Below the pieces are notes generated by a model. The model did not search any database, had not been told where the DNA came from, and saw only the letters and a program-made list of their open reading frames with translations. The position numbers and the translations under genes are program-made. Below are positions 8,894 through 17,912 of a stretch of DNA of 64,000 nucleotides, one piece after another (the first letter of the stretch is position 1; every line of letters starts with the position of its first letter). Source of the stretch: Enterobacter_D sp963521185 (lineage in GTDB: Bacteria > Pseudomonadota > Gammaproteobacteria > Enterobacterales > Enterobacteriaceae); the NCBI GenBank assembly GCA_963521185.1, contig CAUQTV010000007.1, positions 1 through 64,000 of the forward strand, written 5' to 3'.

Positions 8894-9892
8894 TTAATGT
8901 GTACCGCTTAAGATCGCATCGATAGTCGCACGCTCCTGCACGCTGAAGTGGCGGTTCGCCAGCATGCCGACCGCGTCCTCCAGTTGGGCGATCTTGCTTG
9001 CGCCAATCAGCACCGAGGTGACTTTATCGTCGCGCAGCACCCACGCCAGCGCCATTTGCGACAGCTTTTGACCGCGCTGTTGGGCAAGCTGATTCAGTTG
9101 GTGCACTTTTGCCAGTTTCTCATCGGTGAGCTGATCGGCGTTCAGGAAGCGGCTGCCGCTCGCCGCACGGGAATCTGCCGGGATCCCATGCAGGTAGCGG
9201 TCCGTCAGCTGCCCGCCCGCCAGCGGCGAGAAGGCGATGCTGCCGACGCCTTTTTCCTGCAACACGTCCAGCAGACCCTCTTCCACCCAGCGCTCCAGCA
9301 TAGAGTATTTCGGCTGGTGAATGAGACACGGCGTCCCCAAATCGTTGAGGATATCGATGGCCTCGCGCGCCTGGTCCGCCGGGTAATTCGACAGGCCGAC
9401 GTACAGCGCTTTACCCTGGCGTACTACGTGATCCAGCGCGCGCATGGTCTCTTTCAGCGGCGTGTGCGGATCCGGACGGTGATGATAGAAAATATCCACG
9501 TACTCCAGCCCCATACGCTTCAGGCTGTGATCCAGGCTGGCGATCAGATATTTGCGCGAGCCCCAGTCGCCGTAAGGGCCATCCCACATGGTGTAGCCCG
9601 CCTTGGTCGAGATGATCAGCTCATCGCGGTAGGGCAGAAAGTCTTCTTGCAGGATGCGACCAAAGTTGCGCTCAGCCGAACCCGGCGGTGGGCCATAGTT
9701 GTTCGCGAGATCAAAATGGCTAATGCCTAAATCGAACGCCCGTTGCAGCAGCTGGCGGCTGTTTTCCACCAGCGTCGTGTCACCAAAGTTGTGCCATAGC
9801 CCCAGTGAAATCGCCGGGAGTTTCAACCCACTCTCACCGCAGCGACGGTATTCCATTGACGAGTAGCGTTCCGGCTCGGCCTGATAAACCAT
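8894..9892 (-). CDS. Aldo/keto reductase, YghZ/Gpr-like
   Basis: A 332-aa NADPH-dependent aldo/keto reductase resembling E. coli YghZ, which reduces L-glyceraldehyde 3-phosphate and methylglyoxal. The catalytic tetrad is visible: Asp and Tyr in FDLANNYG, Lys in STKAGY, His in YHHR. The C-terminal VLIGAS segment is a cofactor-binding element. Start 9892 is preceded by GAGG. In K-12 no such gene lies between ypeC and yfeO, so it is a lineage-specific insertion in the backbone. The substrate cannot be read from sequence. Confidence 0.88.
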   Translation of the reverse strand: MVYQAEPERYSSMEYRRCGESGLKLPAISLGLWHNFGDTTLVENSRQLLQRAFDLGISHFDLANNYGPPPGSAERNFGRILQEDFLPYRDELIISTKAGYTMWDGPYGDWGSRKYLIASLDHSLKRMGLEYVDIFYHHRPDPHTPLKETMRALDHVVRQGKALYVGLSNYPADQAREAIDILNDLGTPCLIHQPKYSMLERWVEEGLLDVLQEKGVGSIAFSPLAGGQLTDRYLHGIPADSRAASGSRFLNADQLTDEKLAKVHQLNQLAQQRGQKLSQMALAWVLRDDKVTSVLIGASKIAQLEDAVGMLANRHFSVQERATIDAILSGTH

Positions 9893-9996
9893 GTTGTTGT
9901 CCTCGTTAACCCGATGTGTCCTCAAGTGTATACGTTTACACAAAAAGGGGATCTGGCGAGAGTACAACGAGTTTGCGTTGAGATCCCGCGCGGCGG

Positions 9997-11232
9997 TTAA
10001 TCTTTGCGACGCGGCGCAATCATCATCGGTTTACCCGCCAGCAGCAGCCAGGCCGGAAGCATCACAATGCACAGCAAGGGCAGCAGGGTGGTGTCGGGGA
10101 CCACAACGGCGGCCATAAACAGGCTCAGCCAGCCGTCTCGCGTGACCACCAGCACAAGACCGAGAATGGCGCAGGAAACGGTAATCGCCGCTGGCACCGC
10201 CTCAACGTGCTCATGCAGCATCAGGCCCAGCGCCACGCCAACAAACACCGCCGGGAAGATGCGCCCGCCGCGAAAACCACAGGCCGCAGCCACCACCAGC
10301 GCGGCAAGTTTTATCACTGCGAACAGCAGATAATCGCTCACCGTAAAGGTCTGACTGAATACCAGCTGCTGCATCTCATCCAGCCCTTTAAACAGCGTAA
10401 TGTTGCCGCCAATGACGCCCAGGATACCCAATATAAAGCCGCCGAGGGTCAGCATCAGCACCGGGTTTTTCAGGCGGTGCATCAGGCCGTGCAGGCGCGG
10501 CAAACACCATACTGCGACCATGCCCAGCGCAATGGCAATCGCGGCAACCACCGCACCGCTGATGATGTCCACAAAGCGCAGCTGCGGGTAGTGAGATATC
10601 GGCAATGAGAACTGAGGATGGAAGAAGACGCTGGTGGTGAGTGCGCCAGCGGCGGCGGCCATCAAAGGCGAGAACAGGCGATCCCACAGCGGTACGTCGT
10701 TGTTACCGCTCAGCGTCTGCGAGAAAATCAGCGCTGCCGCAACCGGCGTGCCGAAGAGCGCGCCGATGGTGCCCGCCGAGGCCAGCACCGTCCAGTCGAG
10801 CGGCGTCACGCGCGGGAACAGTCGCCCGCCAATCGCCACCGCCAGCGCAATGTTCACCACCATAATCGGGTGTTCCGGGCCAAGGCTGACGCCGCCCGCC
10901 AGACCCAACACCAGTGCGACAACCAGCCCCGGTAGCGCGTGGGGAGACACCGGTGCGCCAATCAGCGGCTCGGTCGCCGGATCCGGTCCGCCGTGCCCGC
11001 TGCTGTAACGGATCACCAGGCCGACCGCGAGGCCCGTCAGCGTGAGCACCAGCACGGTCCAGGCGGGAGAATCAAGCGCCACGCCAAGCCGGGTAGGCAG
11101 GCTGGTCCACAGTATGGATTGCAGCACTGACGCGATTTTCATCACCACCATCAGCACAACGCTTGACGCAACGCCAATGGCCAGCGCGGGAAGAGAGAGC
11201 AGTAACATGGTTCTGGCTCGCGGATGGAGCAT
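9997..11232 (-). CDS. yfeO: YfeO, CLC-family ion channel/antiporter-like protein
   Basis: A 411-aa polytopic inner-membrane protein of the voltage-gated chloride channel family (E. coli YfeO 418 aa). Family signatures SLGPEHP (near residue 117) and GFRGGRIFP (near residue 316) are present. The ion and physiological role are not established. AAGGA lies 7 nt before the ATG. It is divergent from glk. Confidence 0.92.
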   Translation of the reverse strand: MLHPRARTMLLLSLPALAIGVASSVVLMVVMKIASVLQSILWTSLPTRLGVALDSPAWTVLVLTLTGLAVGLVIRYSSGHGGPDPATEPLIGAPVSPHALPGLVVALVLGLAGGVSLGPEHPIMVVNIALAVAIGGRLFPRVTPLDWTVLASAGTIGALFGTPVAAALIFSQTLSGNNDVPLWDRLFSPLMAAAAGALTTSVFFHPQFSLPISHYPQLRFVDIISGAVVAAIAIALGMVAVWCLPRLHGLMHRLKNPVLMLTLGGFILGILGVIGGNITLFKGLDEMQQLVFSQTFTVSDYLLFAVIKLAALVVAAACGFRGGRIFPAVFVGVALGLMLHEHVEAVPAAITVSCAILGLVLVVTRDGWLSLFMAAVVVPDTTLLPLLCIVMLPAWLLLAGKPMMIAPRRKD

Positions 11233-11437
11233 GTCGCTATCCTTTATCAGGGTACAGTCGGGCTATTTTGCGCCAATCGCCAAATGGCTCAAGCGCATCT
11301 GATGCTGAAACGGTAAGGCTAATCTGTGACGCAGATCGATAATACTGGGGCACTCGTGCTATGGTCGTTGTTGTTACAGCGCCTTGAATTTACAGTGTGC
11401 CAAAGATTTATTCTGACTTTAGCGGAGCCGTAAAAGA

Positions 11438-12403
11438 ATGACAAAATATGCTTTAGTAGGAGACGTAGGCGGCACCAACGCGCGTCTGGCGTTAGTGGAT
11501 GTCGACAGCGGCGAAATATCCCGGGCTAAAACCTATTCTGGTCTGGATTATCCTAGCCTGGAAGCGGTGGTACGCGTCTACCTGGATGAGAAAAATATTA
11601 GCGTCGAAGATGGCTGCATCGCCATCGCCTGCCCGATCACCGGCGACTGGGTGGCGATGACCAACCACACCTGGGCGTTTTCCATCGCCGAAATGAAAAA
11701 GAACCTCGGCTTTGCGCATCTGGAGATCATCAACGATTTTACCGCCGTCTCGATGGCGATTCCGATGCTGAAAAAAGAGCATTTAACGCAGTTTGGCGGC
11801 GGTGAGCCGGTCGAAGGCAAGCCAATTGCCGTTTATGGCGCGGGTACCGGGCTTGGCGTGGCGCATCTGGTGCATGTCGATAAGCGCTGGGTCAGCCTGC
11901 CGGGTGAAGGTGGTCATGTGGACTTTGCCCCAAACAGTGAAGAAGAGGGGATCATCCTTGAAGAGCTGCGTGGCGAAATTGGTCACGTCTCCGCCGAGCG
12001 CGTGCTGTCCGGGCCGGGGCTTGTCAATCTCTACCGCGCGATTGTGAAATCTGACCATCGTCTGCCGGAAAACCTACAGCCGAAGGACATCACCGAGCGT
12101 GCGCTGGCGGACAGCTGCACCGATTGCCGCCGTGCGCTGTCGCTGTTTTGCGTCATCATGGGTCGCTTTGGCGGTAACCTGGCGTTAACGCTGGGCACCT
12201 TTGGCGGCGTGTACATTGCGGGTGGCATTGTGCCGCGCTTCCTTGATTTCTTCACCGCCTCCGGTTTTCGCGGCGGTTTTGAAGACAAAGGCCGCTTTAA
12301 AGCCTACGTGCAGGACATTCCGGTGTATTTGATCGTGCACGACAACCCAGGCCTGCTGGGCGCGGGCGCGCATATGCGACAGACGCTGGGCTACTTCCTG
12401 TAA
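11438..12403 (+). CDS. glk: Glucokinase
   Basis: A 321-aa cytoplasmic enzyme that phosphorylates free glucose with ATP; E. coli Glk is the same length. The ATP-binding signature GDVGGTNARLAL is at the N-terminus, the catalytic aspartate is in INDFTAV near residue 100, and the GEGGHVDFAP motif contributes to the sugar site. It converges on ypdB with only 5 nt between the stop codons. In K-12 the fry PTS genes and ypdC lie between glk and ypdB; they are missing here. Confidence 0.97.
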   Translation: MTKYALVGDVGGTNARLALVDVDSGEISRAKTYSGLDYPSLEAVVRVYLDEKNISVEDGCIAIACPITGDWVAMTNHTWAFSIAEMKKNLGFAHLEIINDFTAVSMAIPMLKKEHLTQFGGGEPVEGKPIAVYGAGTGLGVAHLVHVDKRWVSLPGEGGHVDFAPNSEEEGIILEELRGEIGHVSAERVLSGPGLVNLYRAIVKSDHRLPENLQPKDITERALADSCTDCRRALSLFCVIMGRFGGNLALTLGTFGGVYIAGGIVPRFLDFFTASGFRGGFEDKGRFKAYVQDIPVYLIVHDNPGLLGAGAHMRQTLGYFL

Positions 12404-12408
12404 TCCCG

Positions 12409-13140
12409 TTACAGGTGCATTAACTGCCGGAACTCTTTGACCTTGCTGCGACTAACCGGGACCTGAAACTCCAGATCCCGCAGTCGCAGAATATAGGTGT
12501 TGTTAAACCAGGGTTCGATCTCGCGGATCTTGTTGAGATTCACGCAAAACGAGCGGTGACAGCGAAAGAAGTGCGCCTGCGGCAGCTTGCTGCAAAACTC
12601 GGTGATATTCATCGGCATGACATAAGATTCCCGACGCGTGTAGACAAAGGTCATCTTCTCGTGCGCTTCGGCGTAGTAAATGTCGTGAATGCTGGTGACG
12701 ATAATGCGTTCATCTTTGATCAGGTTGATGGTGTCGTTTTCGCGCGCGGCCGGAGTGGAACCGCTTACACCCGACTGCTGCGAAAAGGCGCTTTCCAGCT
12801 TTTGCAGCATGTTGATGATGCGCGATTCCTGATACGGTTTCAGAATATAGTCGAAGGCTTCCAGCTCAAACGCTTCAACCGCATGCTCTTTCCACGCGGT
12901 GATAAACACAATAAACGGCTTGTGGGCAAACTGGCTGATGTTTTGCGCGAGCAATACGCCATCGAGTGACGGGATATTGATGTCGAGAAAAATCGCATCG
13001 ACCTTGTTGTGCTGCAAAAATTTCAGCACGTCGAGACCGTCGTCAAAGGTGCCGACAATCTCCATCTGGCTGTGGGCTTTAATCAGCCAGCTCAGTTCCT
13101 GCTGCGCCAGGATCTCATCTTCAACAATGATGACTTTCAC
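12409..13140 (-). CDS. ypdB: YpdB, LytTR-type response regulator
   Basis: A 243-aa response regulator paired with YpdA. The receiver domain has the acidic pocket VEDE and the phospho-acceptor Asp in IFLDINIP near residue 53; the C-terminal LytTR DNA-binding domain covers about residues 140-243 and contains FFRCHRSFCVNL. In E. coli the YpdA/YpdB system responds to pyruvate and induces the transporter gene yhjX. It begins 14 nt after the ypdA stop codon, so the two form an operon. Confidence 0.96.
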   Translation of the reverse strand: MKVIIVEDEILAQQELSWLIKAHSQMEIVGTFDDGLDVLKFLQHNKVDAIFLDINIPSLDGVLLAQNISQFAHKPFIVFITAWKEHAVEAFELEAFDYILKPYQESRIINMLQKLESAFSQQSGVSGSTPAARENDTINLIKDERIIVTSIHDIYYAEAHEKMTFVYTRRESYVMPMNITEFCSKLPQAHFFRCHRSFCVNLNKIREIEPWFNNTYILRLRDLEFQVPVSRSKVKEFRQLMHL

Positions 13141-13154
13141 TTTTTCTCTCCTGA

Positions 13155-14852
13155 TTACTGCAACAGTGTGACCGGCGCGGGCAACGGCGTGCGCTGGTGC
13201 GGCACATAAAAAGCGATCTCCGTTCCCGGCTCCCGTCGGTGAATGTGTAACCCTTCCCCGTAAAGCAGTTTGACGCGATGGTGTACGTTGAGCAGGCCGA
13301 TTTTATTGCCCGGCATTTCGTTGGCTTCAACGCGCGCAATGACCGTGGGATCGATGCCGTTGCCGGTGTCGCGCACGGCGATACGCACGCGGTTACCGCA
13401 CTCCGCCACGCTGATGGTGACCACGCCTTTGCCTTTGCAGGGCTGAATGCCGTGCACAATGGCGTTTTCCACCAGCGGCTGGATCAGCAGGCTGGGGATC
13501 ACGCAGTTCACCTCTTCGTCGATATCGTAGATCACCGTCAGTTTGTCGCCGAAGCGTGCCTGCTCAATGGCGATGTAATCTTTGATCTGGTACAGCTCGC
13601 GTTTGATGTCGATCTGCTCATCATCTTTTAATTCAATGTCATAGCGCAGATAGCGCGACAAATTGTAGATAAGCTGCCGCGCGGTGTCCGGATTCAGGCG
13701 AATCGACGAGGAGATAGCGTTGAGCGCATTAAACAGGAAGTGCGGGTTGATCTTGCTTTGCAGCGCGCGCAGTTCGGCTTTGTTCGCCATCTCCCGCAGC
13801 TGCTCGGCGCGAGAGACTTCAAGCTGGGTTGAGATGATTTGCGACAGGCCAATCGCCATCTCTTGCAGCGAAGAGGTGATCTGGTGCGCGTGGCAGTAAT
13901 AAATTTTAAGCGTGCCGGTGACGACGCCCTTTTCCCACAGTGGGATCACCAGCATCGAGTGGATCTCTGGCGTGCGGTGGGCTTCATCATTGTTTTTGAT
14001 GATGATTTTACCGGAGTTGATCGCCTCAAAGGTGGTCGGGCTGATAATGTCATCGCTGTCGCGGTAGTTGTTTTCACCGATACCCACGTAGGCCAGCACG
14101 TGGTCAACGTTGGTGATCGCCACCGCATCGGCGTGAATATCGCCGCGAATAATGGTACAGACCTGGCGCAGGGATTCGCTGTTCACATGGCGAAACAGCG
14201 GCAGCGTTTTATTGGCGATATCCAGCGCCAGCTTCGCCTGACGTGCGGCGCTGGCCTCCTGTTCGCCTTCCACGCTCTGCACCAGCAGCACAATAAATCC
14301 GATGCACACCGTGCCCAGAATCATCGGGATGCCGATTTTCGATACGATATCCAGCCCCAGCGCGGTGCTCGGTGCCCAGACCACCACCAGAATCATGGTC
14401 AGGGATTCGCACAGCATGCCCGCGACAATGCCGATGCGCCAGTGGCGCGCTTTCGGTATTTTGAGGTTGATCCAGCCGGACAGGCAGCCCGCAATGATGC
14501 TGGTGATAAAACAGGGCACCGCAGTAACGCCGCCAATATCAATCAGATAGCGGTGGATGCCCGCGATGATCCCGGTAATAACGCCGACCCACGGGCCGAA
14601 CAAAATCCCACCGGACATCACCGCGATAATGCGCACGTTGACCAGCGATCCTTCAACCGGCACGCCGGACCAGGTGCTGAACAGCGCAAACATGGAAAAG
14701 ATCGCCGTTACGCCCAGCAGCTCTTTGGGTGAGTGCGCGGTTTTGTGCAGCAGTTCGCGGAACAGGCGCATGCGGATCAAAAAGAACAGGCAGATCAGCA
14801 TCAGTGCTGCCCGGTCAAAGACCGCCAGCAGCATGTTAAATATTTCGTGCAC
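13155..14852 (-). CDS. ypdA: YpdA, LytS-type sensor histidine kinase
   Basis: A 565-aa inner-membrane kinase (E. coli YpdA 565 aa). An N-terminal 5TM-5TMR_LYT membrane domain is followed by a GAF domain (about residues 215-345), the His-kinase motif NPHFLFNALNAI with the phospho-accepting His, and an ATPase domain with the N box QPLVENAIVHG. Translation starts at a GTG. It senses extracellular pyruvate in E. coli. It is divergent from alaC. Confidence 0.96.
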   Translation of the reverse strand: MHEIFNMLLAVFDRAALMLICLFFLIRMRLFRELLHKTAHSPKELLGVTAIFSMFALFSTWSGVPVEGSLVNVRIIAVMSGGILFGPWVGVITGIIAGIHRYLIDIGGVTAVPCFITSIIAGCLSGWINLKIPKARHWRIGIVAGMLCESLTMILVVVWAPSTALGLDIVSKIGIPMILGTVCIGFIVLLVQSVEGEQEASAARQAKLALDIANKTLPLFRHVNSESLRQVCTIIRGDIHADAVAITNVDHVLAYVGIGENNYRDSDDIISPTTFEAINSGKIIIKNNDEAHRTPEIHSMLVIPLWEKGVVTGTLKIYYCHAHQITSSLQEMAIGLSQIISTQLEVSRAEQLREMANKAELRALQSKINPHFLFNALNAISSSIRLNPDTARQLIYNLSRYLRYDIELKDDEQIDIKRELYQIKDYIAIEQARFGDKLTVIYDIDEEVNCVIPSLLIQPLVENAIVHGIQPCKGKGVVTISVAECGNRVRIAVRDTGNGIDPTVIARVEANEMPGNKIGLLNVHHRVKLLYGEGLHIHRREPGTEIAFYVPHQRTPLPAPVTLLQ

Positions 14853-15239
14853 GGATAACTCGTGTGAATGGCGTGGAAAGAGGATGATAAAAAATCTGAC
14901 GCCAGATGACCAGTTAACTTCCGCATAGCGTTAAAGAGGAAAAACCCTGATATCAAAAGGGGATTGCGCTGTAATGGCCGATATTTTACGGCGATAGCCT
15001 CATCTTCGCCCTCTCGCGTAAACGTATTGATATCACAGTGTTAAAAGTTATAAGTATTCATTGCGGTTATGATTGAGTCCGAACGCGTAGCGGAAAATTA
15101 ACTTCCGCTTTTCGCGCAGTCAAAAATATTTTGTTTTTTCTCTCGACAGCAGGAAATTTTTCGGGCTATTTTCTAAGCACGCCACGCAGGTGGCAGCGTC
15201 GCTCGGACGGTCCGGGCGCTCACGTTATCCGAGGAATCT
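14853..15239. other. Intergenic region between ypdA and alaC
   Basis: 387 nt between divergent genes. It must hold both promoters. I see no clear operator, RNA gene or coding sequence; a short G+C-rich inverted segment (CGGAC/GTCCG) near 15,208 precedes the alaC start. The alaC ribosome-binding site is CGAGGAATCT. Confidence 0.5.
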
Positions 15240-16478
15240 ATGGCTGAATTCAGTCCTGAACGTCGCTTCACGCGCATTGATCGTCTCCCCCCGTATGTGT
15301 TTAACATCACCGCTGAACTGAAAATGGCTGCGCGCAGGCGTGGCGAAGACATCATCGATTTCAGTATGGGCAACCCTGACGGCCCAACGCCACCGCATAT
15401 CGTTGAAAAGCTCTGTACCGTGGCGCAGCGCCCGGACACCCATGGCTATTCCACCTCGCGCGGAATTCCGCGTTTACGCCGGGCGATTTCGCGCTGGTAT
15501 CAGGAGCGATACGAGGTTGATATCGATCCGGAAACCGAAGCCATTGTCACCATCGGGTCGAAAGAGGGGCTGGCACACCTGATGCTGGCAACGCTGGATC
15601 ACGGTGATACGGTGCTGGTGCCGAATCCCAGCTATCCCATTCATATTTACGGCGCGGTGATTGCCGGTGCACAGGTGCGCTCCGTGCCGCTGGTGGAAGG
15701 CGTCGATTTCTTTAACGAGCTTGAACGCGCCATTCGTGAAAGTTACCCGAAACCCAAAATGATGATCCTCGGTTTCCCGTCGAACCCTACGGCGCAGTGC
15801 GTTGAACTGGAATTCTTCGAGAAAGTGGTCGCGCTGGCGAAGCGCTACGACGTATTGGTGGTGCACGATCTGGCCTATGCCGACATCGTGTATGACGGCT
15901 GGAAAGCGCCTTCGATTATGCAGGTGCCCGGCGCGCGCGATGTGGCGGTTGAGTTCTTTACCCTCTCCAAAAGCTATAACATGGCGGGCTGGCGTATCGG
16001 GTTTATGGTCGGCAATAAGGAACTAGTCAACGCGCTGGCGCGCATTAAGAGTTACCACGATTACGGCACGTTCACGCCGTTGCAGGTGGCGGCTATCGCT
16101 GCGCTGGAAGGCGATCAGCAGTGCGTGAAGGAGATCGCCGAACAATATAAGCGCCGTCGGGATGTGCTGGTCAAAGGGCTGCACGAAGCGGGCTGGATGG
16201 TCGAGATGCCGAAAGCGTCGATGTACGTGTGGGCGAAAATACCGCAACAGTATGCGGCGATGGGATCGCTGGAGTTTGCGAAAAAACTGCTGACCGACGC
16301 GAAGGTCTGCGTCTCGCCGGGTATCGGCTTTGGCGAATATGGCGACACGCATGTGCGTTTTGCGCTGATTGAAAACCGCGACCGCATCCGCCAGGCGATA
16401 AGAGGAATAAAATCGATGTTCCGTGCTGACGGCCTGCTGCCCGTCACCGCGAAATCCTCAAGCGAAGACGCGGAATAA
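15240..16478 (+). CDS. alaC: AlaC, glutamate-pyruvate aminotransferase
   Basis: A 412-aa class I PLP-dependent aminotransferase that makes alanine from pyruvate and glutamate; E. coli AlaC (YfdZ) is the same length. The PLP-binding lysine is in TLSKSYNMAGWR near residue 244, and the substrate-binding PSNPTA and HDLAYAD motifs are present. The final residue stretch is a short polar tail. It is monocistronic with a strong terminator and lies beside the pyruvate sensor ypdA. Confidence 0.96.
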   Translation: MAEFSPERRFTRIDRLPPYVFNITAELKMAARRRGEDIIDFSMGNPDGPTPPHIVEKLCTVAQRPDTHGYSTSRGIPRLRRAISRWYQERYEVDIDPETEAIVTIGSKEGLAHLMLATLDHGDTVLVPNPSYPIHIYGAVIAGAQVRSVPLVEGVDFFNELERAIRESYPKPKMMILGFPSNPTAQCVELEFFEKVVALAKRYDVLVVHDLAYADIVYDGWKAPSIMQVPGARDVAVEFFTLSKSYNMAGWRIGFMVGNKELVNALARIKSYHDYGTFTPLQVAAIAALEGDQQCVKEIAEQYKRRRDVLVKGLHEAGWMVEMPKASMYVWAKIPQQYAAMGSLEFAKKLLTDAKVCVSPGIGFGEYGDTHVRFALIENRDRIRQAIRGIKSMFRADGLLPVTAKSSSEDAE

Positions 16479-16484
16479 ACGAAA

Positions 16485-16512
16485 ACAGGAGCCAAATGGC
16501 TCCTGTTTTTTT
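16485..16512. terminator. Terminator between alaC and ypdK
   Basis: Stem AACAGGAGCC/GGCTCCTGTT with loop AAAT, followed by eight T on the plus strand. Strong for alaC; on the minus strand it has only a short T stretch, so it may also serve ypdK. Confidence 0.88.
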
Positions 16513-16526
16513 CGCATTATCTTTGC

Positions 16527-16598
16527 TCAGATCATAAGGGCGAAGGTGCCGGCCCAAACAATGACCATCATCGAAATGCCCATAAAGAAATATTTCAC
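16527..16598 (-). CDS. ypdK: YpdK, 23-residue membrane protein
   Basis: A 23-codon gene with a GTG start at 16598, preceded by GGAG at 9 nt. The product begins MKYFFMGIS and is almost entirely one hydrophobic helix ending TFALMI. It is nearly identical to the E. coli small protein YpdK, which sits at the same place next to alaC. It is expected to insert in the inner membrane; no function is known. It is easily missed because of its size. Confidence 0.85.
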   Translation of the reverse strand: MKYFFMGISMMVIVWAGTFALMI

Positions 16599-17093
16599 GT
16601 TTCATCACTCCGCACACACATCGGTATGCATTTATGAACAAGATCAGGACTGAGTATAGAGAGGTGACACTGGGCCAACAGCAAAATGAGAATTATCCCC
16701 TGACGGCCTGAGCACCACCTCAGAATTTCGGGTGTGAATCACACCAGACGGCGCTAATGTACGCTTAATGATGTAGGGAAACAATAGGGTTTTTTCTAAA
16801 TAATTTCCGTCACTTACGTTGTGTCGGGCTTTGGCGACACTTTGATTTACCAGGGTAATAAATCATCATTGGGCGACGGAAATGTCTCTAAGGAAAACTG
16901 ACTTTTTCACGCTTGATTTGTAAGGGTAAATTGTGCGCGAGATCGCATTTTCGCACAAAATGTAAACGGTTATGACGCCGATGTTTATGCAGATTAACCT
17001 GAAAAAATAATCACGCCGGCCCGGCAGGTTGTCGCATTTTGACGACAGTGATCGACGTGATGTTGTGCTGTTTATACGCTGTTATCGGTCAGG
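16599..17093. other. Intergenic region, accessory-block boundary
   Basis: 495 nt without a convincing gene. It contains a perfect palindrome GGTGTGAATCACACC (16731-16745) of unknown meaning, and it is where the syntenic backbone ends. In K-12 lpxP would be expected next; no remnant of it was recognised. Confidence 0.5.
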
Positions 17094-17849
17094 TCAGCCG
17101 CGCCCGACAAAGGGCATTTTGGTGGCCATCACGGTCATAAACTGCACGTTGGTTTCCAGCGGCACGCTGGCCATGAAAACCACGCTGTTCGCCACCTGTG
17201 AAACGTCCATCATTGCCTCAACGCACACTTCGCCATTCGCCTGCTTCACCCCTTTTGACATGCGCTGGGAAAGCTCGGTGTGCGCGTTGCCAATGTCAAT
17301 CTGCCCGCAGGCGATGTCATATTTGCGGCCATCAAGCGAAATACTTTTCGTCAGCCCGGTTACCGCGTGTTTGGTGGCGGTGTATGCCGCCGAGTCAGGG
17401 CGGGGAGCATGCGCTGAAATTGATCCGTTATTGATGATGCGACCGCCGCGCGGGGTTTGCTCTTTCATCAGGCGGAACGCGCCCTGTGCGCAAAGAAACA
17501 TGCCGGTCAGATTAACGTCCACCACGGCGGTCCACTTCTCATAGCTCAGCTCTTCAAAGGGGATGCCGGGGAAATTGCGGCCCGCGTTGTTAAACAGCAC
17601 GTCGAGCCTGCCGCATTTCTCTTTGATGCGCGCGAACAGCGCAGCCACCGCGTCGGGATCGGTGACGTCGGTCGGGACAACCATCGATTCGCCGACCGGA
17701 CCCATTGCTGCCACCGTCTCCAGTAGCGCTTCCAGTCGGCGTCCGACCAGCACAACAAAGTAACCGTCATTCGCCAGCGCAATCGCTGTCGCCCGACCAA
17801 TGCCGCTCCCCGCACCGGTGACCAGTGCAATTTTGCTTGAAGTGATCAT
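17094..17849 (-). CDS. SDR-family oxidoreductase
   Basis: A 251-aa classical short-chain dehydrogenase/reductase. The Rossmann motif TGAGSGIG is at residues 11-18, NNAG near residue 89, the catalytic Ser in NGSISAHA, and YTATK (Tyr-x-x-x-Lys) near residue 155. It is the last gene of a four-gene minus-strand operon. AAGGAAG lies upstream of the ATG. It probably oxidises a hydroxyl group of the operon's substrate; which one cannot be said. Confidence 0.85.
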   Translation of the reverse strand: MITSSKIALVTGAGSGIGRATAIALANDGYFVVLVGRRLEALLETVAAMGPVGESMVVPTDVTDPDAVAALFARIKEKCGRLDVLFNNAGRNFPGIPFEELSYEKWTAVVDVNLTGMFLCAQGAFRLMKEQTPRGGRIINNGSISAHAPRPDSAAYTATKHAVTGLTKSISLDGRKYDIACGQIDIGNAHTELSQRMSKGVKQANGEVCVEAMMDVSQVANSVVFMASVPLETNVQFMTVMATKMPFVGRG

Positions 17850-17912
17850 GTCTGCTTCCTTAAGGTGTTCAAAGTGTGAAAATAAACGTCAGGTTTCCGT
17901 TACGCGTCGGCA

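Noticed and set aside
13839..14732. 297-codon open frame on the plus strand
   Set aside because: It is antisense to ypdA, with a low-complexity product full of His, Asp and Gln that looks like a shadow translation.
16444..16641. 65-codon minus-strand frame covering ypdK
   Set aside because: The product has no similarity to anything I know; the overlapping 23-codon frame is the conserved YpdK.
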